Shown: positions 48,240 to 56,908, counted from the first letter of the stretch. The stretch is 64,000 nt of DNA from Pseudomonadota bacterium (GCA_021792365.1 JAJYUT010000004.1:1-64000), one strand, 5' to 3'. Numbers and translations: made by a program. The notes: generated by a model not told the origin, from the letters alone.

Positions 48240-48528
48240 CAAGAGCGCGTTGCCACCGTGCCCGCGGTGGAAAGAGGGAGCCGTATCTGCAATTCCCCCG
48301 TGCTGCGGCTCCCTCAAGCCCCATATCGGCCAGGAGCAGAGTTTGAGCGGGTTCTCCATATGGTATTTCTGGAGTAGCGCATGCCACGTGTAAGCAAGTC
48401 CTTCGATCCAGCCAAGCGCACTCTGCTGCGGGTCCTCTGCTGTGCTCCCGCCTTGTGCCTCGCGCCGGCAGCCTTTGCAGCCGACCTCGTGCAGACCGGT
48501 ACCGTCACAATCGAGCAGGTACAGATTG
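48131..48528. repeat. near-identical tract shared with copy A (gene-conversion candidate), B side
   Basis: Counterpart of 17411-17807, 398 bp. It differs only by one additional A in an A-run. Identity stops abruptly on both sides. Confidence 0.88.
48274..48315 (+). other. conserved intergenic hairpin, copy B
   Basis: Ten-base perfect stem GAGGGAGCCG/CGGCTCCCTC with a 22-nt loop, preceded by a CCACCG/CGGTGG stem at 48253-48270. It lies between the small gene and the exported-protein gene. Confidence 0.55.
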
Positions 48529-48848
48529 CCTTCATCGGCAGCGGCAATCTCGGCGGCGGAACGCTGGTCTTCGAGGGTCAGAAATACGACTTCTCGGTTG
48601 GCGGCCTCGGTGTCGGCGGCATCGGCGTCTCCAAAATGCAAGCTTACGGCGCGGTGTACAACCTCTACGACCTGAGCCAGTTTCCCGGGGCATATATGCA
48701 GGCACGCTACGGCCTCGCCGTCGGCTCGACCAGTACCGGCCAGCTCTGGCTGCGGAACGCGCAGGGCGTCGCGCTTCGGCTCGATGCGGATCGGAGCGGG
48801 CTCGCGCTCTCGCTCGGTGGCGACGCCGTCTACATCGACTTCGAATGA
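48381..48848 (+). CDS. exported protein of unknown function, Gly-rich
   Basis: A 155-residue protein with a signal peptide (RVLCCAPALCLAPAAFAADL). The mature part has Gly-rich beta-type segments: FIGSGNLGGGTLVFEGQKYD, VGGLGVGGIGVSKM, AYMQARYGLAVGS, and LRLDADRSGLALSLGGDAV at the end. The pattern reminds me of small periplasmic DUF1134/EipA-like proteins, but I cannot confirm membership. A second exported protein follows 18 bp downstream, so they are probably co-expressed. Copy A keeps only the first 49 codons. Confidence 0.72.
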   Translation: MPRVSKSFDPAKRTLLRVLCCAPALCLAPAAFAADLVQTGTVTIEQVQIAFIGSGNLGGGTLVFEGQKYDFSVGGLGVGGIGVSKMQAYGAVYNLYDLSQFPGAYMQARYGLAVGSTSTGQLWLRNAQGVALRLDADRSGLALSLGGDAVYIDFE

Positions 48849-48866
48849 CCTGAGGGAAGGACTGTC

Positions 48867-49424
48867 ATGTTTTACGTGCGCAGCGGTGGGTTGGCTCTCG
48901 GCGCTCTCTTGGCCATCGGTCTCACGATTGCTCCGGCGGCGGCGGAGACGCAGCAGACGGTCAAGGCGTTCGCAGCCTGGCAGGGGCGCGGTCAGATCTA
49001 CGAAACCGGCCCGACACGGGCGACCTTCGTAGGTTCTTTCTCCGGCATGGTCTTCGTCGAGACCGAGAAGGGTCCCCTCGACGCGGGTTTCATGATCTGT
49101 CCCGCCATTCTAGATGTTGATCTTACAAGCGGCAAGCAGGAGGCAAGGGGCCGCTGCACGATTACGGCCAAGGACGGCGCGCGCGCCTATGCTGAAGTGT
49201 CGTGCAAGGGCGTCCATCTGGTCGGCTGCGATGGTGATTTTGCATTTACCGGCGGGACGGAGCGCCTCGCCGGGATCACGGGTGGTGGGCCGGTGACCAT
49301 CCGCAGCGGTCTGCAAGAGTTTGCCGTCGGGGTCGGCAATATCGTTCAGGAGGCGGCTGGCGGCATCATGGTCTGGAACGAGCTGACCTATAAGCTGCCG
49401 GATGCAGCAGCGACGGCGCAGTAG
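48867..49424 (+). CDS. exported protein of unknown function
   Basis: A 185-residue protein with a signal peptide (LALGALLAIGLTIAPAAAET). The mature part looks like a single beta-sandwich domain with four cysteines (ICPAI, GRCTI, VSCKG, GCDGD) that could form disulphides. I do not recognise the family. It lies between the Gly-rich exported protein and the glycine-zipper protein, all in one direction with short gaps. It is deleted from copy A. Confidence 0.68.
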   Translation: MFYVRSGGLALGALLAIGLTIAPAAAETQQTVKAFAAWQGRGQIYETGPTRATFVGSFSGMVFVETEKGPLDAGFMICPAILDVDLTSGKQEARGRCTITAKDGARAYAEVSCKGVHLVGCDGDFAFTGGTERLAGITGGGPVTIRSGLQEFAVGVGNIVQEAAGGIMVWNELTYKLPDAAATAQ

Positions 49425-49434
49425 GAGGTCTGCG

Positions 49435-49926
49435 ATGACTTGCAGGCAGTCTCTGGCGCGGGCGATGGCTGCAAGCCTGGCTTTGGCGCTCATGTATGAA
49501 CAGCACGGCGCGGCCCACGCGCAACCTGCGCCCATCGTCTACCCGAGCGCCGGCCAGAGCATGGATCAGCAGGCGCGCGACGAAACGGAGTGCCGCAACT
49601 GGGCCACCCAGCAGACCGGCGTCTATCCGTACCAGGCGCCGCCAACCTACTACGGCAACGGCAGCCAGGGTATGCCAGTGGCCGGCGGAGCTGCGCGCGG
49701 AGCTGCGTTGGGAGCGATTGGGGGCGCGATCGCAGGGGATGCGGGCGAAGGCGCCGCGATCGGCGCAGGGGTCGGAGCCGCCGCAGGCTTGATCAGGAAG
49801 AACAGGGACCGGCGTCAGCAGGCGCAGATGAACGATCAGGCGATGGCGCAATACCAAGCCGACCTCGGCCGGTACAACCAAGCCTTTGCCGCCTGCATGC
49901 AGGGGCGCGGCTATGTCGTTCGCTAG
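49435..49926 (+). CDS. glycine-zipper exported protein
   Basis: A 163-residue protein with a signal peptide (AMAASLALALMYEQHGAAHA). A central glycine-zipper segment (GGAARGAALGAIGGAIAGDA then GAAIGAGVGAAAGL, about residues 82-118) is flanked by a region with the ETECRNWATQQTG motif and a C-terminal basic, Gln-rich helix ending AFAACMQGRGY. Such proteins insert into or associate with the outer membrane. The ATG at 49435 follows TAGGAGGTCTGCG. It overlaps the patatin gene by 14 bases. Confidence 0.82.
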   Translation: MTCRQSLARAMAASLALALMYEQHGAAHAQPAPIVYPSAGQSMDQQARDETECRNWATQQTGVYPYQAPPTYYGNGSQGMPVAGGAARGAALGAIGGAIAGDAGEGAAIGAGVGAAAGLIRKNRDRRQQAQMNDQAMAQYQADLGRYNQAFAACMQGRGYVVR

Positions 49927-51169
49927 GAGCCTCGCGCGCTGTAGGAGATCCGGACTGGTTGCGTGCGTCGTGGCCGTCGCGCTGTCGCTGACAGCCTGTA
50001 GCACGCTTACTCGTAACCCCGTTCCGCTCGAGGTACAGGACAACCCATCCATTGCTGGCTACGATAACATCAGGTTCTTCCCGCTGACAGATCCAGAACC
50101 GGTGCGCGACTCGATCCGTCAGGCGTTCCTTGCCGAAACGCCGGACAGTTACGAGACGCTGCCGGATGGATCACGCCGTTACGATTACCTGGCGGTATCC
50201 GGCGGGGGGTCTGACGGCGCGTTTGGAACCGGCATCTTGAACGGCTGGAGCGTGCGTGGCGATCGTCCATCGTTCAAGGTCGTGACCGGCGTCAGCACCG
50301 GCGCGCTGATCGCGCCGCTTGCTTTTCTCGGATCTTCCTACGACCCGCAGATCAAAGAAGCCTATACCACCGTCGACGCCGGTCGCATCTACATCGTCCG
50401 TCGCCTGATCTCGATCCTGTGGGAGGACGCGGTCGCCGACAACAAGCCGCTTAGGGATCTGGTTACACACTACATCACGCAGGATGTCCTCGACGCGATC
50501 GCGCAGGAGCATGCGAAGGGCCGGCGTCTCTACGTCGCGAGCACTAACATGGATCGCGAAGAACCGGTCGTTTGGGATCTCGGACAGATCGCTTCCAGCA
50601 AGGAGCCCGGACGCCTGGAGCTGTTCCGCAGCGTGCTGGTCGCATCTTCTGCTATACCTTCCGTTTTTCCGCCGGTACTCGTGAAAGTATCCTCGAAGGG
50701 AAAGACCTATGACGAGATGCACTCCGATGGCGGGGTGTTCTTCCAGTCGTTCTTCATTGGGTCGTTGGTGGACCTGCCTGCGCTGATCCGCGAAGCGCAT
50801 CCGGACTTCGCCGGACGTTTCGACCAGCGTCTGTTTGTCATCCGCAACGGCAGCACCAGCCCGGACCGCAAGCAGATCACCCGCGGCTTGGGGAGCATCT
50901 CCGCCAGGGCGATCGGCACCTTGTTGAAGGTGTCGGGTATTAACGATCTGTACCGGCTGTACCTTTCCACAAGGGACGATGATGTGGAGTTCCGTTATGT
51001 ATCGTTGCCAGCCGATTACGTGCGCACAACCGAGAAGCAGTTCAACAAGGAAGAGATGAACCGGCAGTACAAGCTGGGCTACAAGCTGGGACTGGAAGGG
51101 ATTCCTTGGCAGATGCTGCCCCCCGGATACGCACTGCCGGACCAGAAGCAGTCGATCGCGGGCAACTGA
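49913..51169 (+). CDS. patatin-like phospholipase lipoprotein
   Basis: A 418-residue lipoprotein (lipobox LTAC, Cys29) with a patatin domain. It has the oxyanion Gly-rich loop SGGGSDGAFG at about 96-105, nucleophile Ser128 in GVSTG, and the dyad Asp272 in SDGG. Patatin enzymes hydrolyse acyl esters of phospholipids. The lipid anchor places it at the inner face of a membrane in the periplasm. The start ATG 49913 overlaps the previous gene (ATGTCGTTCGCTAG), which suggests coupled translation. It is deleted from copy A. Confidence 0.9.
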   Translation: MSFARSLARCRRSGLVACVVAVALSLTACSTLTRNPVPLEVQDNPSIAGYDNIRFFPLTDPEPVRDSIRQAFLAETPDSYETLPDGSRRYDYLAVSGGGSDGAFGTGILNGWSVRGDRPSFKVVTGVSTGALIAPLAFLGSSYDPQIKEAYTTVDAGRIYIVRRLISILWEDAVADNKPLRDLVTHYITQDVLDAIAQEHAKGRRLYVASTNMDREEPVVWDLGQIASSKEPGRLELFRSVLVASSAIPSVFPPVLVKVSSKGKTYDEMHSDGGVFFQSFFIGSLVDLPALIREAHPDFAGRFDQRLFVIRNGSTSPDRKQITRGLGSISARAIGTLLKVSGINDLYRLYLSTRDDDVEFRYVSLPADYVRTTEKQFNKEEMNRQYKLGYKLGLEGIPWQMLPPGYALPDQKQSIAGN

Positions 51170-51193
51170 CCGTAGATTTCGAGGAGAACGACT

Positions 51194-51628
51194 ATGACCG
51201 ACCTGCTGCGCCCTGATGACCTCAAGAAGATCGCCGAGGACATCGACATGGCCAAGGCCAAGAAGGCCATGGAGCATATGAAGCGCGAGGAAGAGGAGAA
51301 GGCAGCGCTCAAGGACATCTTTATGTCGCGGGAAATTCATCCGGAAGCAAAGACCCGCATCAACGCGGCGATCCGGCGTGCGGCCGAACAAGGGAACCGA
51401 CAGGTCCTGGTGATCGAGTTCCCCGCGTCGTTCTGCAATGACCAGGGGCGGCGCATCAACAATCTGGAAGCGGACTGGCCGGCGTCGCTCGAGGGCTTCG
51501 CCAAGAAGGCGTATGACTACTTCCAGCAGGAACTGAAACCGCTCGGTTTCAAGCTCACGGCGGAGATTCTCGACTATCCCGGCGGCATGCCGGGCCGCGT
51601 CGGACTCTATCTCAGCTGGGATCGCTAG
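51194..51628 (+). CDS. hypothetical cytoplasmic protein
   Basis: A 144-residue hydrophilic protein. The N-terminal third is a charged helix (DIDMAKAKKAMEHMKREEEE). The rest looks like an alpha/beta domain with VLVIEFPASFCNDQGRRINN and a C-terminal GRVGLYLSWDR strand. There is no signal peptide and I recognise no family. The ATG at 51194 follows GAGGAGAACGACT. It is 24 bp after the patatin stop, probably in the same operon. The last 20 bases or so survive in copy A at about 17810 as the far side of a deletion. Confidence 0.75.
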   Translation: MTDLLRPDDLKKIAEDIDMAKAKKAMEHMKREEEEKAALKDIFMSREIHPEAKTRINAAIRRAAEQGNRQVLVIEFPASFCNDQGRRINNLEADWPASLEGFAKKAYDYFQQELKPLGFKLTAEILDYPGGMPGRVGLYLSWDR

Positions 51629-51980
51629 AGCGAGAGGATCGATCGCGCCAGGTTGTCGGGACGTGGCGAAGTTTCAAAGGCGACGACCGCGGCTTCGGCG
51701 CTGGCGAAGATCATGCCCGCGCCAATGCGCGCTGTCAGGCCTGATTGTTCGATGACGCACCGGGCGCGGCTGTTCAAGTCGGCAATACCGGATATGCGAT
51801 CGCGGAAGGCAGCGAAACAGCCGCGACCGAGAGCCCGGCGGCCGTGTCGGATTTCAGCCAGTCTTGTCTATATGCAACGAGCTGACCCGCAAGAGGCAGC
51901 CGCATCCAGTTGCGCCTGACGTGAAAGGGTGACTTGCCCGCATGGTTCGTTGCTGGCGGCATGAAGTTCTCCGCGCCCAA
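51625..51980 (-). pseudogene. SulP-family permease remnant (N- and C-termini joined)
   Basis: The minus strand encodes a typical SulP N-terminus (WMRLPLAGQLVAYRQDWLKS and AAGLSVAAVSLPSAIAYP). It then shifts frame directly into a STAS-domain C-terminus (GLTARIGAGMIFASAEAAVV), ending at TAG 51627-51625. All membrane helices in between are missing. The stop overlaps the palindromic CTAG at the end of the preceding gene. It is not present in copy A. Confidence 0.72.
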
Positions 51981-52068
51981 GGATTACTGCCCCGGACGCC
52001 TCCAACTGCCCACGCCAATGGTAAGCTTCCGCATAAGTTGCCACGGCCTATCCCATGCCGCGAGTGAA

Positions 52069-52077
52069 TTACAGTAA
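52069..52077 (+). promoter_or_regulatory. TTACNGTAA site upstream of PPK2-B
   Basis: TTACAGTAA followed by CGTGCCTCC, 93 bp before the PPK2 ATG. Confidence 0.75.
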
Positions 52078-52170
52078 CGTGCCTCCTCTTCTGCCTCTCC
52101 CCGATGCATATTGCATTGTTGGTCGCTGTGTCTCCGGCACAGAGACGGCACGGGGTAAGGCAAACGAGAA

Positions 52171-53014
52171 ATGCGACATTCCAATGCCAATGCGGCGAAA
52201 GTCGGCAAAGCCGGGCGACAACACGCGCCATCGGAGCTTGAGGAGAAGCTCACGCGCAAGGACTACGAAGCGGAGCTTGCAAAGCTGCATGTCGAGGTCG
52301 TGAAGCTCCAGGAATGGGTCAAGAGTGCTGGTGCAAAGATCTGCACCCTGTTCGAGGGGCGGGACGGCGCCGGCAAGGGCGGCACGATCAAGGCGATCAC
52401 CGAGCGGGTGAGCCCGCGGGTCTTCCGGGTCGTCGCGCTGCCGGCACCGACGGAGCGCGAGAAATCGCAAATGTACGTGCAGCGTTACCTGCCATACCTG
52501 CCGGGGGCGGGGAGGTCGTGATCTTCGACCGCAGCTGGTACAACCGCGCTGGCGTCGAGCGCGTCATGAGTTTCTGCACGGAGGAGCAGGCGCGCAAGTT
52601 CCTGCAGGTGGTCCCGGCGGTGGAGAAGGCGATCATCAAGTCCGGCGTAATCCTTATCGAGTATTGGCTCGAAGTCAGCCAGGACGAGCAGACCCGACGG
52701 CTGAAGGCCCGACTTCAGGATGGCCCAAGAGCTGGAAACTTTCACCCATGAACCTGAAGTTGTACAGCCGATGGTACGACTACTCGCGGGCGCGGGACGA
52801 GATGATCAAGGCCACCGACACAGCATGGGTGCGGTGGTACGTGGCGCAGTCCGACGACAAGAAGCGGGCACGTCTCAATATCATCACGCACATGCTGAAC
52901 CTTATCTCGTACAAAGAGCTGCCGCGCGAGAAGGTGAAGCTGCCGAAGCGGCAAAAGCCGGGCGGCTACCGCGAGCCGAACTACCAGTTCAAGCAGGTGC
53001 CGCTGACCTACTAG
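52171..53014 (+). pseudogene. ppk2: PPK2 family protein, frameshifted copy B
   Basis: The whole length aligns with the intact PPK2 in copy A. One base is missing near 52510 (after YLPGAG), so the Walker B part (VVIFDRSWYNRAGVE) is in another frame. A second base is missing near 52728, moving the rest (WKLSPMNLKLYSRWYDYS to QVPLTY) again. Both lesions fall in runs of G or C, so sequencing error is possible, but two in one gene make decay more likely. Confidence 0.88.
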
Positions 53015-53104
53015 GCTGGCTCGGCCAGCCGGTGACGCAATTGTTAGTCTGAATCGTCGATGGCGAAGATGTAAGAAGATTGATATATGGAGGGAGGGGG
53101 ATCG

Positions 53105-54121
53105 ATGTTGACAGCGCATTCCCTCACGGATCTGTCGGACTCCAGCAGCTCGACTGTTGAGGAAGTACAATCCTATGTGCACGAGCTACTCGGGCGCGAG
53201 GGATTCAGCGCCTCGGAACGCAACCGGCGCTTCCTGTCGTACGTTGTGCAAGAGACGCTGGAGGGCAGGGCCGATCGCATCAAAGCCTACAACATCGCAC
53301 TCGCGGTCTTCGATCGCACGGAGGACTTCGACCCTTTGATCGATCCAATCGTGCGCATCGATGCGGGCCGGCGGCGCCGCTCTCTTGAACATTATTATCT
53401 GACGACGGGACAGGCCGATCGGATTCGGATCGACATCCCGAAGGGTTCCTATGCTGCGACCTTCTCTTATCAAAAGGAGGCGGCCGGCACGCCACCGGCA
53501 CCAATTTCCAGCGAGGTTGCAGTTTCGCTGCCACGACCTCCGTCGGTCGCCTCCTGCAACCTGATCAGGCTTGCCGCGGCTATGGCAGTTTTCGGCATGG
53601 ATGTTGGCAGTCTTACAACCTATAGCATTGCGAACCACGCGAACCAAGCTGCGCTTGGATTCATCGAGAATAGCCGGCCATCACTCCTCATTGTTCCGTT
53701 CGAGGATACCGGTGGGAATCCAAGCCATGCCTTCGTAGCCCGTGGCCTCACCTATGATGTGGGGATGGCGTTGACTCAGCTGGGCGACGTCGCGGTCTTC
53801 GGACCTGGTCCTGCGCTCGACAAGTTTGCGTCGGGCTCTGAGTTCACTGGCGACTTCACCCTCATGCGCTCCGTCCAAACCGATCGGCACAGGATGCGTG
53901 TCGCTGTTTTCCTGGTGGATTCCCGCACGAGGCAGTTTCTGCGGTCTTGGAGCTTTCAGAAGGATCTCATCACCGACGACATCATCAACACGCAAGCGGA
54001 AGTGGCGCAGCAGATCCTCGCGTCGCTGCGAGAGGAATACGCACATGAATCCATGAAGCGCACGATAGCACCTGCCGAAGGCGCGTTCGCCTGTCGGCAG
54101 GTCGCGATGGCCGCCAAGTAG
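53105..54121 (+). CDS. short TolB-like membrane regulator, copy B
   Basis: A 338-residue protein equivalent to 18999-20003. It has an N-terminal domain with RNRRFLSYVVQETLEGRADR, DPIVRIDAGRRRRSLEHYY and PKGSYAATF, a membrane segment (RLAAAMAVFGMDVGSLTTYS) in which an Asp interrupts the helix, and a TolB/FlgO-like domain (LLIVPFEDTGGNPSHAFVARG). It starts at ATG 53105 after GGAGGGAGGGGG. The frame is open, so both copies remain potentially active. It is presumably co-transcribed with the broken PPK2. Confidence 0.77.
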   Translation: MLTAHSLTDLSDSSSSTVEEVQSYVHELLGREGFSASERNRRFLSYVVQETLEGRADRIKAYNIALAVFDRTEDFDPLIDPIVRIDAGRRRRSLEHYYLTTGQADRIRIDIPKGSYAATFSYQKEAAGTPPAPISSEVAVSLPRPPSVASCNLIRLAAAMAVFGMDVGSLTTYSIANHANQAALGFIENSRPSLLIVPFEDTGGNPSHAFVARGLTYDVGMALTQLGDVAVFGPGPALDKFASGSEFTGDFTLMRSVQTDRHRMRVAVFLVDSRTRQFLRSWSFQKDLITDDIINTQAEVAQQILASLREEYAHESMKRTIAPAEGAFACRQVAMAAK

Positions 54122-54137
54122 AACGAGCCATGTTTGG

Positions 54138-54146
54138 ATACTGTAA
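54138..54146 (+). promoter_or_regulatory. near-match to the TTACNGTAA site (copy B)
   Basis: ATACTGTAA followed by GTTACC, 147 bp before the Mpo1-like ATG. It is one mismatch from consensus, with the same downstream GTTAC as the copy A site at 20019. Confidence 0.5.
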
Positions 54147-54199
54147 GTTACCATGGCGACCATTGATGCAAGACTGCGCGCTCATTACCGTCATCTCGA

Positions 54200-54270
54200 G
54201 GGCCTGTCCGTGGTCGAGCCGAGGTCAGTCGTGACGGAATGCCGCCAAGGCACCTGTCCACAGGCGGGCC
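54200..54270 (+). other. conserved leader upstream of Mpo1-like gene, copy B
   Basis: Strongly conserved with 20081-20152, including the GACGGAATGCCGCCAAGGCA segment. The closing stem is altered (CAGGCGGGCCC in place of CAGGCCC). Confidence 0.35.
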
Positions 54271-54292
54271 CTACACTTGGTGCGGGCGAACC

Positions 54293-54646
54293 ATGAGCGT
54301 ATCGGATCGAATACAGACGGGGCGCGAGATGTCCTTCGCCGAGTTTTGGCGGCACTACTTGCGCACCCACAGAAAGCCTGGCACGCACGCCGCTCACTAC
54401 TTGGCGACGATGGTCGGGATCGCGTCGGCTGTCGCGGCCGCGTACTATGGCCAGCCTGTCCTGGTCATCGTCGGCATCGGAAGCGCCGTCGCGTTGGCTG
54501 TCGGCTCGCACTGGATCATCGAGCGCAACCAGCCTTTGATCCGGGTGAATGCGCTCTATGGCGCGATCGCCGACCTTTGGATGTGCTGGCTTGCCCCGAC
54601 TGGCTGGTTGAAGGGCGAATATCGCCGGCTCAGGTTGATGGATTGA
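54293..54646 (+). CDS. Mpo1-like (DUF962/YGL010w family) membrane protein
   Basis: A 117-residue membrane protein. It has an N-terminal motif FAEFWRHYLRTHRKPGTHAAHY, two hydrophobic helices (GIASAVAAAYYGQPVLVIVG, then SAVALAVGSHWIIERNQP) with the conserved HWIIERN, and a C-terminal LYGAIADLWMCWL. This matches the Mpo1-like family, a fungal member of which is a 2-hydroxy fatty acid dioxygenase. The bacterial role is unknown. Start is ATG 54293. It is three bases before the DUF4105 start, so the two are coupled. Copy A keeps only a fragment. Confidence 0.82.
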   Translation: MSVSDRIQTGREMSFAEFWRHYLRTHRKPGTHAAHYLATMVGIASAVAAAYYGQPVLVIVGIGSAVALAVGSHWIIERNQPLIRVNALYGAIADLWMCWLAPTGWLKGEYRRLRLMD

Positions 54647-54649
54647 GCG

Positions 54650-55663
54650 GTGTTCCGACGCAGGTCTGCTGCACGCAGGATTGCCGGTCTAGCCTCCGCT
54701 GCCATGCTCTGGCTGATCGTGGCGGCGTTGACGGTCTGGGCTGCAGCTGCTCTCTTCTATGATCTTCCCTTTGGCAAGGCGAACCTGATCGGCGTTTTCA
54801 TCTACATCGCCGTCGTTGCGGCGATTATTGCGGTGGCTCCGGGCCGTCAATTCAAGGCGCTGGCGTGTTCTGCGTCCTTCGCCGCGGTGCTGCTCTGGTG
54901 GCTCATGATCGATCCGTCCAGTGACCGATTCTGGCAGGAAGACGTCGCGAAGACCGCCTGGGCGGAAGTCAGCGGCGATCGGGTAACGGTGCATAACGTC
55001 CGCAATTTCGACTATCAGACGGAACACGACTACACGCCGCGATGGGAGACGCGCAGCTACGATCTCCGCGATCTGCGCGGCGGAGATCTCTTCATCACCC
55101 ATTGGGGCTCGCCCTGGATCGCCCATCCGATCGTGAGCTTCCAGTTCGGTGACAAGGAGCACCTTGCCTTTTCGGTCGAAACCCGGAAGGAGGTGGGAGA
55201 GGAATATTTGGCGATCCGTGGCTTCTTCCGGCAGTATGAGCTCATATATGTCGCGGGCGACGAACGCGATCTCGTCCGCCTTCGATCGAACCATCGCACG
55301 GGCGAGGAAGTCTATCTCTATCGGACGCGCACGACGCCGGCGGCCGCGAGGGCGATCTTCCTCGACTACTTGCGCAGCGTTAATGAGCTGCATGCGACAC
55401 CGGTCTTCTACAACGCATTGACCAGCAACTGCACCACCAACATCCGAATCCACGTGCAGTCGGGTTCAGCCCTTGCACCGTGGGATTGGCGCCTGCTGCT
55501 GAACGGCAAGAGTGACGAATATGCCTATGAGCACGGGCGTCTGGCCGGCGATCTGCCTTTCGAGCAACTGAAGGAGAAGGCCCATATCAACGACGTGGCG
55601 CGATCCGTCGGGACGGCGGAGGACTTCTCCGCTCTCATTCGGCTTGGCCGCCCCGGCTTTTGA
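54650..55663 (+). CDS. DUF4105 membrane protein
   Basis: A 337-residue protein. Two to three N-terminal transmembrane helices are followed by a periplasmic DUF4105-type domain: WAEVSGDRVTVHNVRNFDYQ, DLRDLRGGDLFITHWGSPWI, FSVETRKEVGEEY, and the conserved Cys-containing ALTSNCTTNIRIH. The Asn-Cys motif suggests a papain-like hydrolase fold, which is inference. It starts at GTG 54650, three bases after the Mpo1-like stop. Its 3' end overlaps the opposing AI-2E gene by about 29 bases. Confidence 0.85.
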   Translation: MFRRRSAARRIAGLASAAMLWLIVAALTVWAAAALFYDLPFGKANLIGVFIYIAVVAAIIAVAPGRQFKALACSASFAAVLLWWLMIDPSSDRFWQEDVAKTAWAEVSGDRVTVHNVRNFDYQTEHDYTPRWETRSYDLRDLRGGDLFITHWGSPWIAHPIVSFQFGDKEHLAFSVETRKEVGEEYLAIRGFFRQYELIYVAGDERDLVRLRSNHRTGEEVYLYRTRTTPAAARAIFLDYLRSVNELHATPVFYNALTSNCTTNIRIHVQSGSALAPWDWRLLLNGKSDEYAYEHGRLAGDLPFEQLKEKAHINDVARSVGTAEDFSALIRLGRPGF

Positions 55664-56782
55664 GCCGAGCGGATGCTGGTGTGACATCGCTGGCGTCATC
55701 CGCCTCGGCCACCCACGCCACGAGCAGGGTGTAGCCGACGGCGCGGCCAGTCGGCCCGAGAAAGATGCCGATCAGGCCGAACGCGATCAGGCCGCCGACC
55801 ACCCCGACCAGGATGAGCAGCAGCGGCAGGTCGACGCCCTTCCGGATGAGAAGGGGGCGAAGCACGTTATCGGCGGCGATCGCGATGACGCTGCACACAA
55901 GCAGGAAGGTCGCGGATGCGGTGCCTCCGTTCGCAAACATCCAGAACACCGCCGGGACGAGCACTAGGCCGGGGCCGAGCTGCGCAATGGAAAGCATGAA
56001 CATGATCGCGCACAGAATGGGCGCGTAGGGAACGCCCGCCACTAGCAGGGCTGTCGACCCGATCGCTGCCTGGATGAAAGCCGTGATGACCACGCCGAGC
56101 GCGACGCCGCGGATCGCCTGGCCCGCCAGCAGAACGGCCTGCTGTCCCCGCGCTCCGGCGAAGCGTTTTCCGAACCGGACCAGAGCCGCTGCGGCGCGCT
56201 CACCCCGGGCATACATGATCGCGGCGACCACCACCGTCAGCAGGAACTGCAGCAAGACCATGCCGAAATCCCCGACCGCGCCGATGAACCATTGCGTGAT
56301 CGTGCCGGCGTAGGGCCTGGCCTGCTGCAATGCTTCCCGACCGCCGGTTTCCTCAAGTCTCTGCCAGGCCCGAACGGCGCGTGCGCCGATGATCGGGATC
56401 TCGCCCAGCCAGGTGGGAGGCGTCGGAAATTGTATCGAAGCGACGGCTGCCACCCAGCGCAAGGTCTGATCCGAGTTGGCGAGGATCGTGCCGATGGCAA
56501 GCCAGAAGGGAACAACGAACAGGAACAGCAGGACACCCGTCATCACGGTGGCGGCGAGACCGCGGCTTCCCCACAGCCGCGCCTCGACCCACCGCATGAG
56601 CGGCCAAGTCGCAATGACCAAGGTGGAGCCCAGACGATTGCGGGTAGAAACGGCCCGAGGATCCACAGGCAGATGACGATCAAGCCCGCGATGAAGAAGA
56701 TTACAAGCGTGGAACGGCCGAGATCGCTGTGCAAGTCGTACCTTACGTTCAGTCGTTGGAGTCCAGACTCGCGCCTCGTCAT
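55635..56782 (-). pseudogene. AI-2E-family permease, frameshifted copy B
   Basis: Nearly the full family sequence is present. The C-terminal 330 or so codons, from ATWPLMRWVEARLWGSRGLA to the stop, are in one frame, including ITAFIQAAIGSTALLVAGVP and the PLLIRKGVDLPLL motif. The first 60 codons or so (LGRSTLVIFFIAGLIVICLW up to FLPAIVWA) are in another. A single missing base near 56625 explains it, as the copy A sequence is one base longer there. It may be a sequencing error. If real, both copies are defective. Confidence 0.8.
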
Positions 56783-56811
56783 TCGAACATTCCAGGGAGA
56801 ATGCGAGCACG

Positions 56812-56820
56812 TTACGGTAA
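56812..56820 (-). promoter_or_regulatory. TTACNGTAA site between AI-2E-B and EF-hand-B
   Basis: Minus-strand reading TTACCGTAACGTGCTC, oriented toward the AI-2E gene. It is 89 bp before the EF-hand ATG. It matches the site at 21208. Confidence 0.74.
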
Positions 56821-56908
56821 GCTACAATCCCGGCGCCCAAATTTCGCAGCGGCCCAATCGCCATCAGCGCAGCGCCGTGCTATGCCTCTCGGCATGGTGA
56901 GGGTGACT

